From assembly GCA_006503475.1 (NCBI GenBank), contig RSEH01000091.1:1-64000 (forward strand): 64,000 nucleotides of DNA. Direction: 5' to 3'. A program made the position numbers and the translations under genes. The DNA is from Stentor roeselii (lineage: Eukaryota > Ciliophora > Heterotrichea > Heterotrichida > Stentoridae). Below are positions 43,551 through 52,696 of this stretch, one piece after another; positions within the stretch are counted from its first letter, which is position 1, and each line of letters begins with the position of its first letter. Under the pieces are notes generated by a model. The model saw only the letters and a list, made by a program, of their open reading frames with translations. It was not told where the DNA came from and ran no database searches.

Positions 43551-43828
43551 TGCCCCCTTATATAAGAAAATTAATTAAGAGTGTAATATGATAGGTAAAG
43601 AGAGATGCACCACATTAAATTAAAGGAAATTGAATATTATAAGAATTCCTTCAAATAAAACTATTTTTAACTCAATTCTTGAAAGATTCTTATAAAATCT
43701 AAACCAACATGAAAAAATCTTTTTAATCTTATTCAAAGCACCTTATATTAAAATTTTCTTATTATGACTCAATATCTTCCTCAATTTCACAGATATATAC
43801 TTTTTCCAACCTAATTATTTTAACATAA

Positions 43829-44481
43829 ATGAATGAAGAACTTCTATTAGTAAAAGATATAGGAATCCTTCTTGAACTGTAATATCTAAAAGAGACCAAC
43901 TCTGCATTAGCACTTCTTTAAGCCTCTACAAGGAAGTAAGAAAAGACTTACAACCTGAAGAAAGTCTTTACGGCTCTATTCTGATATCCTGCAAGTTTTG
44001 CAGTAATTTTCGAAAAACCAGAGATGTTGTAAACTCAGTCTACTGCATCAAAGAAAAGAAGCCCTGTGAGAAGTTAAAAACAGTAACCCTCAGACAGTAC
44101 CTGAAGAAAAAAAAACTTATGCTTGAAGCAGAGTTAAAAATTCTAAGCCTGATAAAATACGATCTCAGTAAATTCAAGGCAAACGACCACTACTCTCTCC
44201 TCTTTTCTCTTCTTTTCATCACCAAAGCATCGGATCAAGTAATAAGAAAAGCTTTAACCTTCCTCAACGAGAGTTTTTTATGCGAATCTTTCCAACTAAA
44301 AGACTTTCCCAACCTTGTAGCTGTCTGCATGATTCACGCATTTAAATCTCTTGAAACATCGAATTCTGAACTATTTTCATCAAACTGGCTCGAAACCCAT
44401 TATTTCCAAGCAGAAGCCATCGAAACCCTTTCACAATCACTAAAAAACTTCATCAACAACAGTAACACCCTGAGTTTATAA
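43829..44481 (+). CDS. Short cyclin-box protein, needs a 14-nt removal to read through
   Basis: Reading from the ATG at 43829 (preceded by CATAA), the first 16 codons meet a stop inside GTAATATCTAAAAG. Removing these 14 nt (43879-43892) gives one frame to 44481, 212 residues and an exact multiple of three. The product reads DQLCISTSLSLYKEVRKD, YGSILISCKFCSNFRKTRDV, VNSVYC and LKKKKLMLEAELKILSLIKYDLS. The pattern of a helix with ...ILISCK followed by RDVVN matches the first cyclin box of transcription-type cyclins (L/K/T/Q). The second fold is short. Such cyclins partner CDKs in transcription and splicing; this assignment is by pattern only. Without the removal the first exon would be lost, leaving a frame from 44119. 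Confidence 0.65.
43879..43892 (+). other. Putative 14-nt intron in cyclin gene
   Basis: GTAATATCTAAAAG has GT-AG ends and A at position 10, as in the 15-nt introns, but is one base shorter. Extending to the next AG gives 16 nt, which puts a stop in frame five codons on. A one-base sequence error in a 15-nt intron is the alternative. Confidence 0.5.
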
Positions 44482-44486
44482 TAAAG

Positions 44487-44972
44487 TTAATTATTCTTCA
44501 GTTTCTTTTTCCCGGGATTCACTGAAACTGGTTTTCTTTTCTTAGAAGAAGACTCCAGGGTGTTGTTTTCAATACACTCAATTATGTGCTCTTCCATCAT
44601 GTTGAGTCTTATGTACTTCCCGCAAATATCGCAGAGGTCAGTCCGGTTCCCGCAAGAATTTTCATGTTGTGTCAAATTATACAAGTCAAAAATTGCAGTA
44701 CAATATAAACAACTCCTTTCTTTCGCTGGACAAACTTTTATATGAACTTTTAGTTCTGTTGATTCCAATGATAATGAACAAAATTCGCATTTTATCTGGG
44801 AATGAAGATCTTTCTGATGTTGATCTTTTTCGGTTTTTTTTAGAACTTCTCCGCATTTTTCGCAGGCAAACAAATATCTGGTACAGTGAACCTCATGCAA
44901 CTCGAAGACTGATGAAGGGATCATTTTTTTGCTGAGTGAATTTTACCAATTCTTGCATTCTTCCTCAACCAT
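44487..44972 (-). CDS. TRAF-type zinc finger protein (two exons)
   Basis: Exon 1 is 44947-44972 and exon 2 is 44487-44931, giving 156 residues. The first exon adds MVEEECKN, and its CKNC pairs with the HEVHC that follows to make a complete zinc finger. The start ATG sits behind CTTATAAA. Several C-x2-C...H-x3-5-C fingers follow (CEKC...HQKDLH, CEFC...HIKVC, CLYC...HENSC, CDICG...HIIEC), as in the TRAF-type/XAF1/TRAFD1 group. The tail is a basic, nuclear-localisation-like run (KKRKPV, GKKKLKNN). It probably binds nucleic acid or protein in the nucleus (inference). The stop is separated from the stop of the convergent cyclin gene by only 5 bp. Confidence 0.82.
44932..44946 (-). other. 15-nt intron in TRAF-type zinc finger gene
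   Basis: On the minus strand, GTAAAATTCACTCAG with A at position 10. Removing it joins TG and C into the Cys codon of the first finger. Confidence 0.88.
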
Positions 44973-45550
44973 TTTATAAGATACTTTTGGAATTTAGATT
45001 TTGGGTGTTAATGGATTTGCAGATCTTTAAAGGAGGGGGGGATGATTTCGGGAATTGAGGTTTGATGATATCTTTTGGATTTATAAATTGAAGGGTTTTA
45101 TAAGATTTGTGAATATCTTTTAATTTATTAGTTTATATTTTTGGTAAAATTTACTAGTTTAAAGTTTGGGAATAAGTTTTTGAGATAATTTTTTATTTTC
45201 TGAGGTTTTTTGATATCTTTGATGGATAATTATAATATATATTTTCATTTTCAAAGTTTTATATCTGTTCTTCAAATTTTAACGATTTGAAAAATCGATA
45301 CTTGTAGTTGTAACACTTTAATTTTTCATAAAGTTTCAATATATTTTTATAATGCTTTTCTGAGAAGATCTACTATTTACTAATAGAAAAAGATTATTCA
45401 AGCAGGATTTTTATCATTCAAAATAAATACTTTTCATTTAAATTAAATCAGGAGTTAAACAATAGTCTAAATCAACTTGATTAAAAATAATCTTTTTTCA
45501 ATTCCTTATAATAATTCTTTAACTATTTCTGAAAAGTAACTATTTATAAA
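44973..45550. other. AT-rich intergenic stretch
   Basis: About 580 bp between divergent genes; probably holds both promoters. A short poly-G run is seen near 45035. CTATTTATAAA precedes the next ATG. Confidence 0.5.
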
Positions 45551-47074
45551 ATGGATATTTTTCTGATAGTGATCACCATCATCATCACACTTCTCCTGCT
45601 AGGTTCAAACTTCTATGGAATGATCTACTTTCTCGACCCTGCAGAAAAAGGATTTGCAGATTCCTGGTTCTTTAAACTGATAGTAATGTGTTCCATGATG
45701 CTTGCCTGGGGACAGGTTCTTTCACTTCCACTAGATGTTGCGAATTCTCATGGAGGAGTAGGCAACTTGCAAATAGATATTTTATGGCAGATCTTATACC
45801 TTTCAATCTTTTGCTTCGTGACAGTGATCCTGCCCACCGCCATGTTTTTCTTCGAAAGTGATGATGAAGAGCCTGTGTGCGACCGTATCTGGTACACGGC
45901 AAAGCACTTATTCTTTGTAGTGGCTGTAGAAGGTTTAGTGCTCGGTCTTATGTACGGTTTAATCGCCAACACAAGTATTCCAATTGAAGTTTACACTTGT
46001 GACTGGGAAGAAGCCAACAACTCTCCTTCCCCTGGAGAGGTGCAAAAAACAAACTGCTCATCAAGTTCAGAAGTTTTAGTCATTCCAGTGACCTTCCCTA
46101 TCTACGTCATGGCGCTCATGAGCTTCGTAGGGTGGTTCCTCCTGGCACTCTTCGGAGGCATCGGCCTTGGAGCCATTCCACTCGACTTGATCAACAAGTT
46201 CAGATTTCGTCCTCAAAGACTGACAAAAGTCGAGATCGACGCTAAAGAGCGACTTTTACGAGAAAGAGCGAAAGACCTGATCGAAATCGCAAGTCAAATA
46301 AAAGTTTCCAGAGGAGAAATCGGTACTGAAAGTTCATGGCTCAGTCGAAGGAAACTAAAAAACACTCTAAGAAGAGACGTGAACCGACTCCAAGCAGAGA
46401 CCTTGTTACTAGAGCAGGACTACGAAATCTTCTTACAAGAGAAAGACGAAAGTAAGAAAAGTCCTTTATGGTACCCTGTCTATCTATTCATCGGTGTTCT
46501 TTCTTTAGTAGTTTCAATTTTATGGCTTCTACAGATACTTCTCTACATTTTAATCAACACGAACGGTGTCTCAGCGACTCCTTTTTTAAATGATATCTTG
46601 ACAGGACTAGAAACTCCAGGGACTTCCTTCCTGGCAACGATAATCTACTGCACATTGACCATGTACCTCATGCTTGCCGTGATCAAGGGCAACGTGAAGT
46701 TCGGTCTCAGATTTTTCTGCTTTTGCAAGTCGCACCCTATAAAAAAGGACAACACGCCGATGAACTCCATGCTTTTCAACTCGATGCTAGTCCTTCTCAC
46801 GTCAGTTGCCGTGACTTTATTCTGCACGAATGCTCTTGGAAAGTACACCCGGCTCACAGCGATCAACAACATGTTCGCCATTCAAGTCCGACATTTAGAA
46901 TTTTTCAGGTACTTCTACGATAACAACGTCTTCGAGTACATGCTCTTCATCTGGGCCATTCTCTCAGCGATTTACTTGATGTGCAAGAATAAAGACTCCC
47001 CTGCTGCGAAGTTCACCAAGTTCGACATGGAGTTCGAAAAGGAAAAAATGAAGTATTTTAATAAAGCTAGCTAG
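45551..47074 (+). CDS. LMBR1/LIMR-family polytopic membrane protein
   Basis: A 507-residue protein with about nine membrane segments: one at 3-27, then around 35-60, 80-100, 115-140, 180-210, a long cytosolic charged loop at about 220-300 with coiled-coil character, and four more to the end. The first-half pattern (FYFLDPAEKG-like, MLAWGQVLSLPLDVANSHGG, LPTAMFFFESDDEE) is typical of the LMBR1-like family, which includes LMBD1 (lysosomal cobalamin export) and LIMR receptors. Which subgroup is not clear. Codon use is less AT-rich than in the left part. The last codons AGC TAG overlap the stop of the convergent C2-PX gene. Confidence 0.88.
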   Translation: MDIFLIVITIIITLLLLGSNFYGMIYFLDPAEKGFADSWFFKLIVMCSMMLAWGQVLSLPLDVANSHGGVGNLQIDILWQILYLSIFCFVTVILPTAMFFFESDDEEPVCDRIWYTAKHLFFVVAVEGLVLGLMYGLIANTSIPIEVYTCDWEEANNSPSPGEVQKTNCSSSSEVLVIPVTFPIYVMALMSFVGWFLLALFGGIGLGAIPLDLINKFRFRPQRLTKVEIDAKERLLRERAKDLIEIASQIKVSRGEIGTESSWLSRRKLKNTLRRDVNRLQAETLLLEQDYEIFLQEKDESKKSPLWYPVYLFIGVLSLVVSILWLLQILLYILINTNGVSATPFLNDILTGLETPGTSFLATIIYCTLTMYLMLAVIKGNVKFGLRFFCFCKSHPIKKDNTPMNSMLFNSMLVLLTSVAVTLFCTNALGKYTRLTAINNMFAIQVRHLEFFRYFYDNNVFEYMLFIWAILSAIYLMCKNKDSPAAKFTKFDMEFEKEKMKYFNKAS

Positions 47075-47870
47075 TTAAAAAAATCGAATTCACCATCTCA
47101 GAGTCCAGGTTTCTCTGTCGTAAAATCAAAAAATCTAAAAATTCTTGAATCGCTTTCTTTCTTTTTTCAATGTTGCTCGGGTGGAACCTCCCGAGGGTTG
47201 GCCAGACACAAGCTAGGAACTCAAAATAAGTCTTGCCTGGAAAGTCGATGCTGCTTAGGCCGTGTTCGACGACTTGTAGTTGATTTTTGAAAAGGTAAAT
47301 TTCTGAATATCTGAAAGATTTCACCCAAGATTTTCCGTCGTTTCTTGTGATGATCGCGTTGTAGATGGTGTATACTTCTTTGTTTTTTAGGACTATTTTA
47401 AATGACTGAACGTGAGCTCTTTCAATTTTTAGGTAATTGTTGTGGTCGAAGGTGAATAACGCGTGGACTTGCGCTGCTCTTCCTGTTGTTCTCATTAGAC
47501 CTGAGGCGAGAATGCCTGTTACGGTGAAGCTTAATGATGATTCTTTGTCTTCGGTGAAATCGATCCACTTTTCAAGAGGTTTGGTTAAATTTGCGACGTC
47601 TTCGAAGGCTAGGATTAGGGTTCTGAGAGTTACTAGTTCTTTTTCTATTAATGTGCAGAGACAGATCTTGATTTCGCTTTTAGGGTTCAGCGGAAGGAAG
47701 AGCTTTTCATGCCAGGTAAAGTTTTCGTTGTCTTTTGTTGCTAGTTTGGTCTTTACTTCTTCGGTGTCTGAGGAGAATAGAAGGAAAGGGTTTATTTCTG
47801 GGTCTATTCTTCGTAGGTTCGCGCCTTCGTATATCTCGATCTTTAGAAGAGGCTTTTCGTGGTTCCACAT
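47067..47870 (-). CDS. C2 and PX domain protein
   Basis: A 267-residue protein. Residues 1-110 read as a C2-like beta-sandwich (LLKIEIYEGANLR, PFLLFSSD, FTWHEKLFLPL). Residues about 155-265 are a PX domain: a KSWVKSFRYSEIYLF strand-helix, a proline-containing membrane loop shortened to IDFPGKTYF, and the C-terminal RKKAIQEFLDFLI helix. PX domains bind phosphoinositides, often PI3P on endosomes. The basic residues of the classical binding site are only partly visible. A membrane-trafficking adaptor is likely. It shares a 46-bp spacer with the divergent SPX-MFS gene and overlaps the LMBR1-like gene by 8 bp at its 3' end. Confidence 0.82.
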   Translation of the reverse strand: MWNHEKPLLKIEIYEGANLRRIDPEINPFLLFSSDTEEVKTKLATKDNENFTWHEKLFLPLNPKSEIKICLCTLIEKELVTLRTLILAFEDVANLTKPLEKWIDFTEDKESSLSFTVTGILASGLMRTTGRAAQVHALFTFDHNNYLKIERAHVQSFKIVLKNKEVYTIYNAIITRNDGKSWVKSFRYSEIYLFKNQLQVVEHGLSSIDFPGKTYFEFLACVWPTLGRFHPSNIEKRKKAIQEFLDFLILRQRNLDSEMVNSIFLTS

Positions 47871-47916
47871 GATGATGTTTATAAGTGATTAATCAGATTA
47901 GCTCATTTTATTATTC
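47871..47916. promoter_or_regulatory. 46-bp bidirectional promoter spacer
   Basis: Only 46 bp separate the start codons of the C2-PX gene (minus) and the SPX-MFS gene (plus), so both promoters must lie here or inside the genes. It contains ATTAATCAGATTAG and a TTATAA in minus orientation close to the C2-PX start. Confidence 0.6.
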
Positions 47917-49740
47917 ATGGGACGCTTCAGTAAAGCTCTTGTTGAGAATATCGTTGCTGAGTGGGAAGACAGCTACCTTTACTACAAGTTCATCAAAAAG
48001 CGTATCAGAAAGGTTCAAAAAGAAAAACTCGAAAACCCAGAGCCAGTTCTTTACGGTCTTCTCTTCAACCAGATGAAACTAACTCTCGAAAGGTTCCGAT
48101 CTCTCCTCACAGACTACAGAGTTTCCTTCACCTCTCTCATCACTAGCAGCTATTCCTCTGAAATCCAACAACTGGCGAAAGGTCTAAAAAACTTGATTTC
48201 ATTTTCTTCCTGGAATCTAAAAATCTTGAACCGTTCTCTAACAAGATACGAAAGTCTCATCCCAGGCACGAGAAGCAAATTCTTAATGGCGAACTTAGAC
48301 CTTCTAAACGAACTTAGAAACTTAAAAGAATTCGAAGAACTCGAAAAACAAATCGACGCTCGTTGTATTGAATGGAAACCCGCATTAGAAGGCCTAACCG
48401 AGCCATTACTTTCAAAATCCCAAATGAAAGAACTAATCTACTTGAACAGGTTGGACTCTTCATTGAAGTCAGAGCTTCTCGCTTTAAAGACCATTGAACT
48501 TTTCCCAAAAGACCCAGACTACCCAGATTTCCTGACCCTTACACTGATGGTCGTAAGTTCCTTCATCCAACAGACTAACTTTTACATTCTTGCACTGGCT
48601 GCAAAGGACTACTCAACGCATTTAGGAATGCCTGAAACTTACTCAGGCCTTCTCAACTTCGCGACATGGATTTCTGTGATTTTTATTTCTTTTTTATATA
48701 ACTATTGGGCAGATTTTTATTTCAAAGTACCGACAATGGTCTGTGGTCTTTTCATGGTCGCTGGGAATTTTGTGTACTTTTTATCTTATGACAGCGGGTA
48801 CTTCTTTCTTGCCATTGTGGGAAGAGTCCTCATCGGCTTCGGAGGGTCGAGGATCATCAACAGACGGTACATCACGAGGTTCGTCAATAAGTCAGTTCAG
48901 TCCACTTGGAAGAACTTCTACGTCGCAGGAAGCATCGTCGGAAGAGGAGTCGGCCCGATACTAGCCTCGAGTCTTTACTACATCGATTTCCCGACATCTA
49001 AAATTAATGGAGTCAACGCACCTGCACTGTTAATGTGTGTACTTTGGGCACTTTATACATTTTTAGTTATGTTTGGCTTCGAAGAACCTGTCATTCCTTT
49101 AAACTCTGCAAGTTTCAGTAAAAAGACTGAAAAGGACTTCAGTGTTTTTGCAGTGATTCTTGTAATGTCTACTTTTATGATACCGAAAATTGTGCATGAA
49201 GCTCAAATCACGTCGATTCCTATTGTGGCTTCTGGTGAATTTGAATGGAGCTTGGATTTTATTGGAGTCTTCATCGCTGCGATGAGTTTGGCTGTGGGAC
49301 CTGTTTATATTTTTATTGGATTTACGAGTGATATATTTGAAGATCGGCAATTTACAAGGTTTGCAATGATTTTAACGTTTATTGGCTCTGTTATGCTGGT
49401 TTGTTATGATGAGATGTATGAGGCTCAGTATATTGTTGGAACTTTTATTTTGTATTTGGGAGTCAACTTGGATGATGGAATCGCTGGGTCGCTTTTGTCG
49501 CTCATCTTTCCCAGTAGTGAAACATTTGAATATATCAACCCTGGATTCTTGATCACTGTATTTGGATCTCTTGCTAGAGGACTTGGAGCCATTTCCATCA
49601 CTGTTGCTGGAGAACTTGAAGATGATGCTGATGACTTGCAGAGCATGATCTTTGTCCCTTTGGCTAGTTTGTGTGGATTCGCACTTTTGGCTGTTTTAGT
49701 TTTTTATGCGTGGCTTAGAAAGACGAATAAGGTTATGTGA
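47917..49740 (+). CDS. SPX-MFS phosphate transporter
   Basis: A 607-residue protein. Residues 1-200 form an SPX domain (MGRFSKALVENIVAEWEDSY then YYKFIKKRIRKVQ, and a second helical half), which senses inositol pyrophosphates through basic residues of this type. Residues about 210-600 have about ten to twelve membrane segments of the major facilitator type, including GFGGSRIINRRYI, GRGVGPILASSLYYIDFP, and later segments. This architecture is that of plant PHT5/VPT vacuolar phosphate transporters and relatives. The expected role is phosphate transport across a vacuolar or acidocalcisome-type membrane, controlled by cellular phosphate status. The substrate is inferred from the SPX-MFS pairing. 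Confidence 0.9.
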   Translation: MGRFSKALVENIVAEWEDSYLYYKFIKKRIRKVQKEKLENPEPVLYGLLFNQMKLTLERFRSLLTDYRVSFTSLITSSYSSEIQQLAKGLKNLISFSSWNLKILNRSLTRYESLIPGTRSKFLMANLDLLNELRNLKEFEELEKQIDARCIEWKPALEGLTEPLLSKSQMKELIYLNRLDSSLKSELLALKTIELFPKDPDYPDFLTLTLMVVSSFIQQTNFYILALAAKDYSTHLGMPETYSGLLNFATWISVIFISFLYNYWADFYFKVPTMVCGLFMVAGNFVYFLSYDSGYFFLAIVGRVLIGFGGSRIINRRYITRFVNKSVQSTWKNFYVAGSIVGRGVGPILASSLYYIDFPTSKINGVNAPALLMCVLWALYTFLVMFGFEEPVIPLNSASFSKKTEKDFSVFAVILVMSTFMIPKIVHEAQITSIPIVASGEFEWSLDFIGVFIAAMSLAVGPVYIFIGFTSDIFEDRQFTRFAMILTFIGSVMLVCYDEMYEAQYIVGTFILYLGVNLDDGIAGSLLSLIFPSSETFEYINPGFLITVFGSLARGLGAISITVAGELEDDADDLQSMIFVPLASLCGFALLAVLVFYAWLRKTNKVM

Positions 49741-50079
49741 GAGTTTTCTAATAATTAATAGATGATTATTGTTTGGATCAACAAATAGTTTTATGGGATT
49801 TGGAAGTGAATCAATAATTTGAAAGTTTTTGGATTGATATAAAGCTGATTATATAAAACTAATTATTCCTCAGTAAAACTTAATATCAAGATGATTTATT
49901 TAAAAATATTGAATTAATACTACATTAAAACTCTTTAACTTAAGATACACCAAATCCCATCCTCATTAAAAAAGAAACCAAAACCTAATTTCCCCAAAAA
50001 ACCCAAAATACTAAATCCCTTCACAAAAAAATCTTACAATATATTTCAAATGATCTAAAGAAACCAACTATAAATATCA
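49741..50079. other. Spacer between convergent genes
   Basis: About 340 bp, AT-rich. Both neighbours end here. Nothing further was seen. Confidence 0.5.
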
Positions 50080-51879
50080 TTATAGCCTAACACATCCAAC
50101 AACTACTGCAAAATCATTCAACCTTCCACCAAGAGCCTTGACCCCATGAGCTTTAGCCGAGTAATAAAAAGGACTTTTGACCTGCGAATCCCAAGCATTC
50201 CTCATCGCCTTCAAAGCAATCCCTTGAGCCAAGTCTCCCTTTTCCATATCAATGACCCGAGCCAAATCCTCATCAAACAAATTATCGAAAATTCCAGAAT
50301 TTCCCGCAACAATAAAATCTCCTCCCTTGACTTCAAATCGTTCAGCCCTGGACCTGACAGGTTGCAAAAAAAACTTATTCCGATCATTTCTTTTAACATC
50401 TTTTCCCTTCCCCAAATCCTTTCCAAGTAGTTCAAAACTGTTAAAGTTAACTTCACTTTTACGTGTCTTAAAAACGACTTGAAGTCCATTTTTTTCCTTG
50501 ATCCTTAAAACTGCCAACTGCGAATTTCCCAAGCTAAGAGTGCAGAGTTGGTTATAAGCGACCATCGCGAATAACACTGAAGAACAACCTGAACTGGGGA
50601 CTTTGTTATAAGCTGATGTCAGTAAGGTCTCGAGGTAACTGTTCACATGAGAAAGAGCAGGAAGGGACAAGCTGGACTTTTTCATCTCTTCATGAAACTT
50701 TTCTAAGATTTCAAAAGAAAAGCGACTGTCAGGACTCGAAGGGTCTGCCCAGTCTTCTTCAAATGAAGAGATACCCAGACACTTCCTGCCTTTGTCTATG
50801 AAAAGACTTGAATTCACTTCTGAATGATTCGGCATTCGACGGTGACTTGGCTTCGCTGAAAGATGAGCTGAAAAAGAAACTCGAAGGGAATTATTCGAGT
50901 TGTCTTCAAGAAGAGAGTTAAAATCTAGTTTTTTTCTTATTTTCATTTTGGAAGTTTTAAAGAATGGCAGAGATGATAGGTTTTTTCTGTTGTTTTCAAG
51001 AGTTTCATTAAAAATCCTTGATTTTTCTGATGATTTAAGCCCGTCTTCGCCGATGATTCTTGAAATCTGAGAATTTTTATCAGTCATCAGAAGGACCACA
51101 TTGAAAACTTCTCCTGAAGAGCTTTTAAAACGTGGAAGGTCAGGACTTAAAACAACTGAACCTCCTGATTTAAACCTTAGAAGATACCTGCCTGGAGGAA
51201 GTTTATTTTCAGCGAAGAACAAAGAGTAAGACAAGTCAAGAGTCTTGCAGTAAACAAGTGGAATGTCGACTTTCCAAGCAGGATAAGTGAAGCTTCCGAT
51301 CATTGAAACCTCCTCAGGACCTTGCCAAGTGATTAAAGATGGAAACTTGTGATGAATGAAAAATAAATCTTTTCTTGTTCGGTGACCTTTGAATATTTTT
51401 TGAATGAATGTCGCTGAAAATACTCGAATTTTTGATAAATTTAGAGAAAGATTGAAAATCTTCTGTTTTTGACGTGATTTGAATAACTTGTAGTGATTTT
51501 GAATGTGAGAAGCTGCAGCTTCACGGATTTTTGAAAGAGATTCATAGAGTTTCAAGAGATTTTTAGCTTTAAGCGCTTGAAATGCACGAAAGGCTCTTTG
51601 GATCTTAGAAGCATTTGAATTTTTTAACTTTTCTAGTAAAAATAACTGGGATTTTTTTTTTGAATGACGTTTTTTGTAGGTTTGGTAGTGATTCCAGATG
51701 GTTGATGCAGCTTTTTCTCTATTTTTAATTAAAAGTGATTCACTAGATCTGATAAACCTTTGAACCTGACTTGAGCCCTCACTATTCTCTTTCCTTGAAA
51801 CAAGACACAAAAATCCTGTTTCCAAGTTCATTTCTTCCAAACCGACACGAATTCTTTCCACAAGTCTAGAAGAGTACAT
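50080..51879 (-). CDS. IQ motifs, glycogen-binding-like domain and PTC7-type pseudophosphatase
   Basis: A 599-residue protein. Four IQ-like motifs lie at about 58-75, 90-107, 122-139 and 157-172 (SKIQRAFRAF, ATFIQKIFKGHRTRK); IQ motifs bind calmodulin or EF-hand light chains. Residues about 182-262 (ITWQGPEEVSMIGSFTYPAWK to PPGRYLLRFK-type) match the AMPK-beta/CBM48 glycogen-binding fold. Residues about 345-599 match the PTC7 branch of PP2C (SSGCSSVLFAMVAY, GDFIVAG, FDNLFDEDLARV, PFYYSAKAHG, ALGGRLNDFAVVV). The acidic metal ligands are missing: GDS is GNS at 451, the TDG box is NSG at 527-529, DD(I/V) is ND at 588-589, and the first DG box reads SSF near 371. The protein is probably a catalytically dead phosphatase acting as a Ca/calmodulin-linked glycogen adaptor (inference). 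Confidence 0.8.
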   Translation of the reverse strand: MYSSRLVERIRVGLEEMNLETGFLCLVSRKENSEGSSQVQRFIRSSESLLIKNREKAASTIWNHYQTYKKRHSKKKSQLFLLEKLKNSNASKIQRAFRAFQALKAKNLLKLYESLSKIREAAASHIQNHYKLFKSRQKQKIFNLSLNLSKIRVFSATFIQKIFKGHRTRKDLFFIHHKFPSLITWQGPEEVSMIGSFTYPAWKVDIPLVYCKTLDLSYSLFFAENKLPPGRYLLRFKSGGSVVLSPDLPRFKSSSGEVFNVVLLMTDKNSQISRIIGEDGLKSSEKSRIFNETLENNRKNLSSLPFFKTSKMKIRKKLDFNSLLEDNSNNSLRVSFSAHLSAKPSHRRMPNHSEVNSSLFIDKGRKCLGISSFEEDWADPSSPDSRFSFEILEKFHEEMKKSSLSLPALSHVNSYLETLLTSAYNKVPSSGCSSVLFAMVAYNQLCTLSLGNSQLAVLRIKEKNGLQVVFKTRKSEVNFNSFELLGKDLGKGKDVKRNDRNKFFLQPVRSRAERFEVKGGDFIVAGNSGIFDNLFDEDLARVIDMEKGDLAQGIALKAMRNAWDSQVKSPFYYSAKAHGVKALGGRLNDFAVVVGCVRL

Positions 51880-52021
51880 CTCAAAAAGATGTAATAAATA
51901 TAAACCCCTACATAGTCAATTTAAACCTAAACCAATCATTAAAAATTTCAAATAATCTTAAATCCTTAATTGTTCAATCCTTTCTCAACACCCAAATAAA
52001 ACCTTCCAAAATTTAGACAAC

Positions 52022-52696
52022 TTAACTACTAGCAACGTCTTTCGGCTCAATGATCTCAACAAGGTCAGGCAGAGGTCGTTTAGGTCCTAAAACTCCTTCA
52101 GGGTCATGGGAAATCATAATCCTGACCTTCACTCCTAAAACTCCTTGTTTCAATCCGACATGTCTCACAGCTTCATCAACAAAGACCCTTCTCGGTTCTC
52201 CAGAGCTAATAAAGTACCCATCTTTGAACTTCATCGTCTTCGCTCTCTGAGCCCTGATCTTCCCTGAAACAGCGACTTCGATACCCTTGGCTCCACTTTT
52301 CATGACGAATCTGATGACTCCGTTCGCAGCCATTCTGACTGGAAAGCCGTTCATTAATTTGTACTTCAAGCTCTCTGCTTGCACTGCAGCGCTTAGACCT
52401 CTGTTTGGCACTTTTCGGGCAAGGATGTCTAGAGTGTCTTTTGCGTAGTTAAAACGCTTGCGGATCAAAGAGTTGAGTTCTCGCACTCGGGTGTTGTTCT
52501 CACCGACTACCTTGTCGATCTGTGTCGCGTAGATGGAAACTGTCGTCTGGCTTGAAGTTGATACCATGTCCATTCCGGCGTAACCTTCTTGGGCCAGTGT
52601 ACGAGCCAGGAAACAATGCAGTTCGGCCTTGCGTAAACCGTCCTGGATGAATTTCCTTTTCTTGCTTATCTGCCTTGCTTGGTTATCACCGTCCAT
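52022..52696 (-). CDS. RPS3: 40S ribosomal protein uS3
   Basis: A 224-residue protein, close to the usual length. It aligns along its whole length with eukaryotic uS3: QISKKRKFIQDGLRKAEL at the N-terminus, the KH domain, RGLSAAVQAESLKYKL, SGAKGIEVAVSGKIRAQRA, MKFKDGYFISSGEP, and PLPDLVEIIEP at the end. uS3 lines the mRNA entry channel of the small subunit. The KH loop that normally reads GEKG is GENN here, so its second glycine is lost. The ATG follows CCATAA. Coding GC is higher than in the left part, as expected of a highly expressed gene. Confidence 0.97.
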   Translation of the reverse strand: MDGDNQARQISKKRKFIQDGLRKAELHCFLARTLAQEGYAGMDMVSTSSQTTVSIYATQIDKVVGENNTRVRELNSLIRKRFNYAKDTLDILARKVPNRGLSAAVQAESLKYKLMNGFPVRMAANGVIRFVMKSGAKGIEVAVSGKIRAQRAKTMKFKDGYFISSGEPRRVFVDEAVRHVGLKQGVLGVKVRIMISHDPEGVLGPKRPLPDLVEIIEPKDVASS

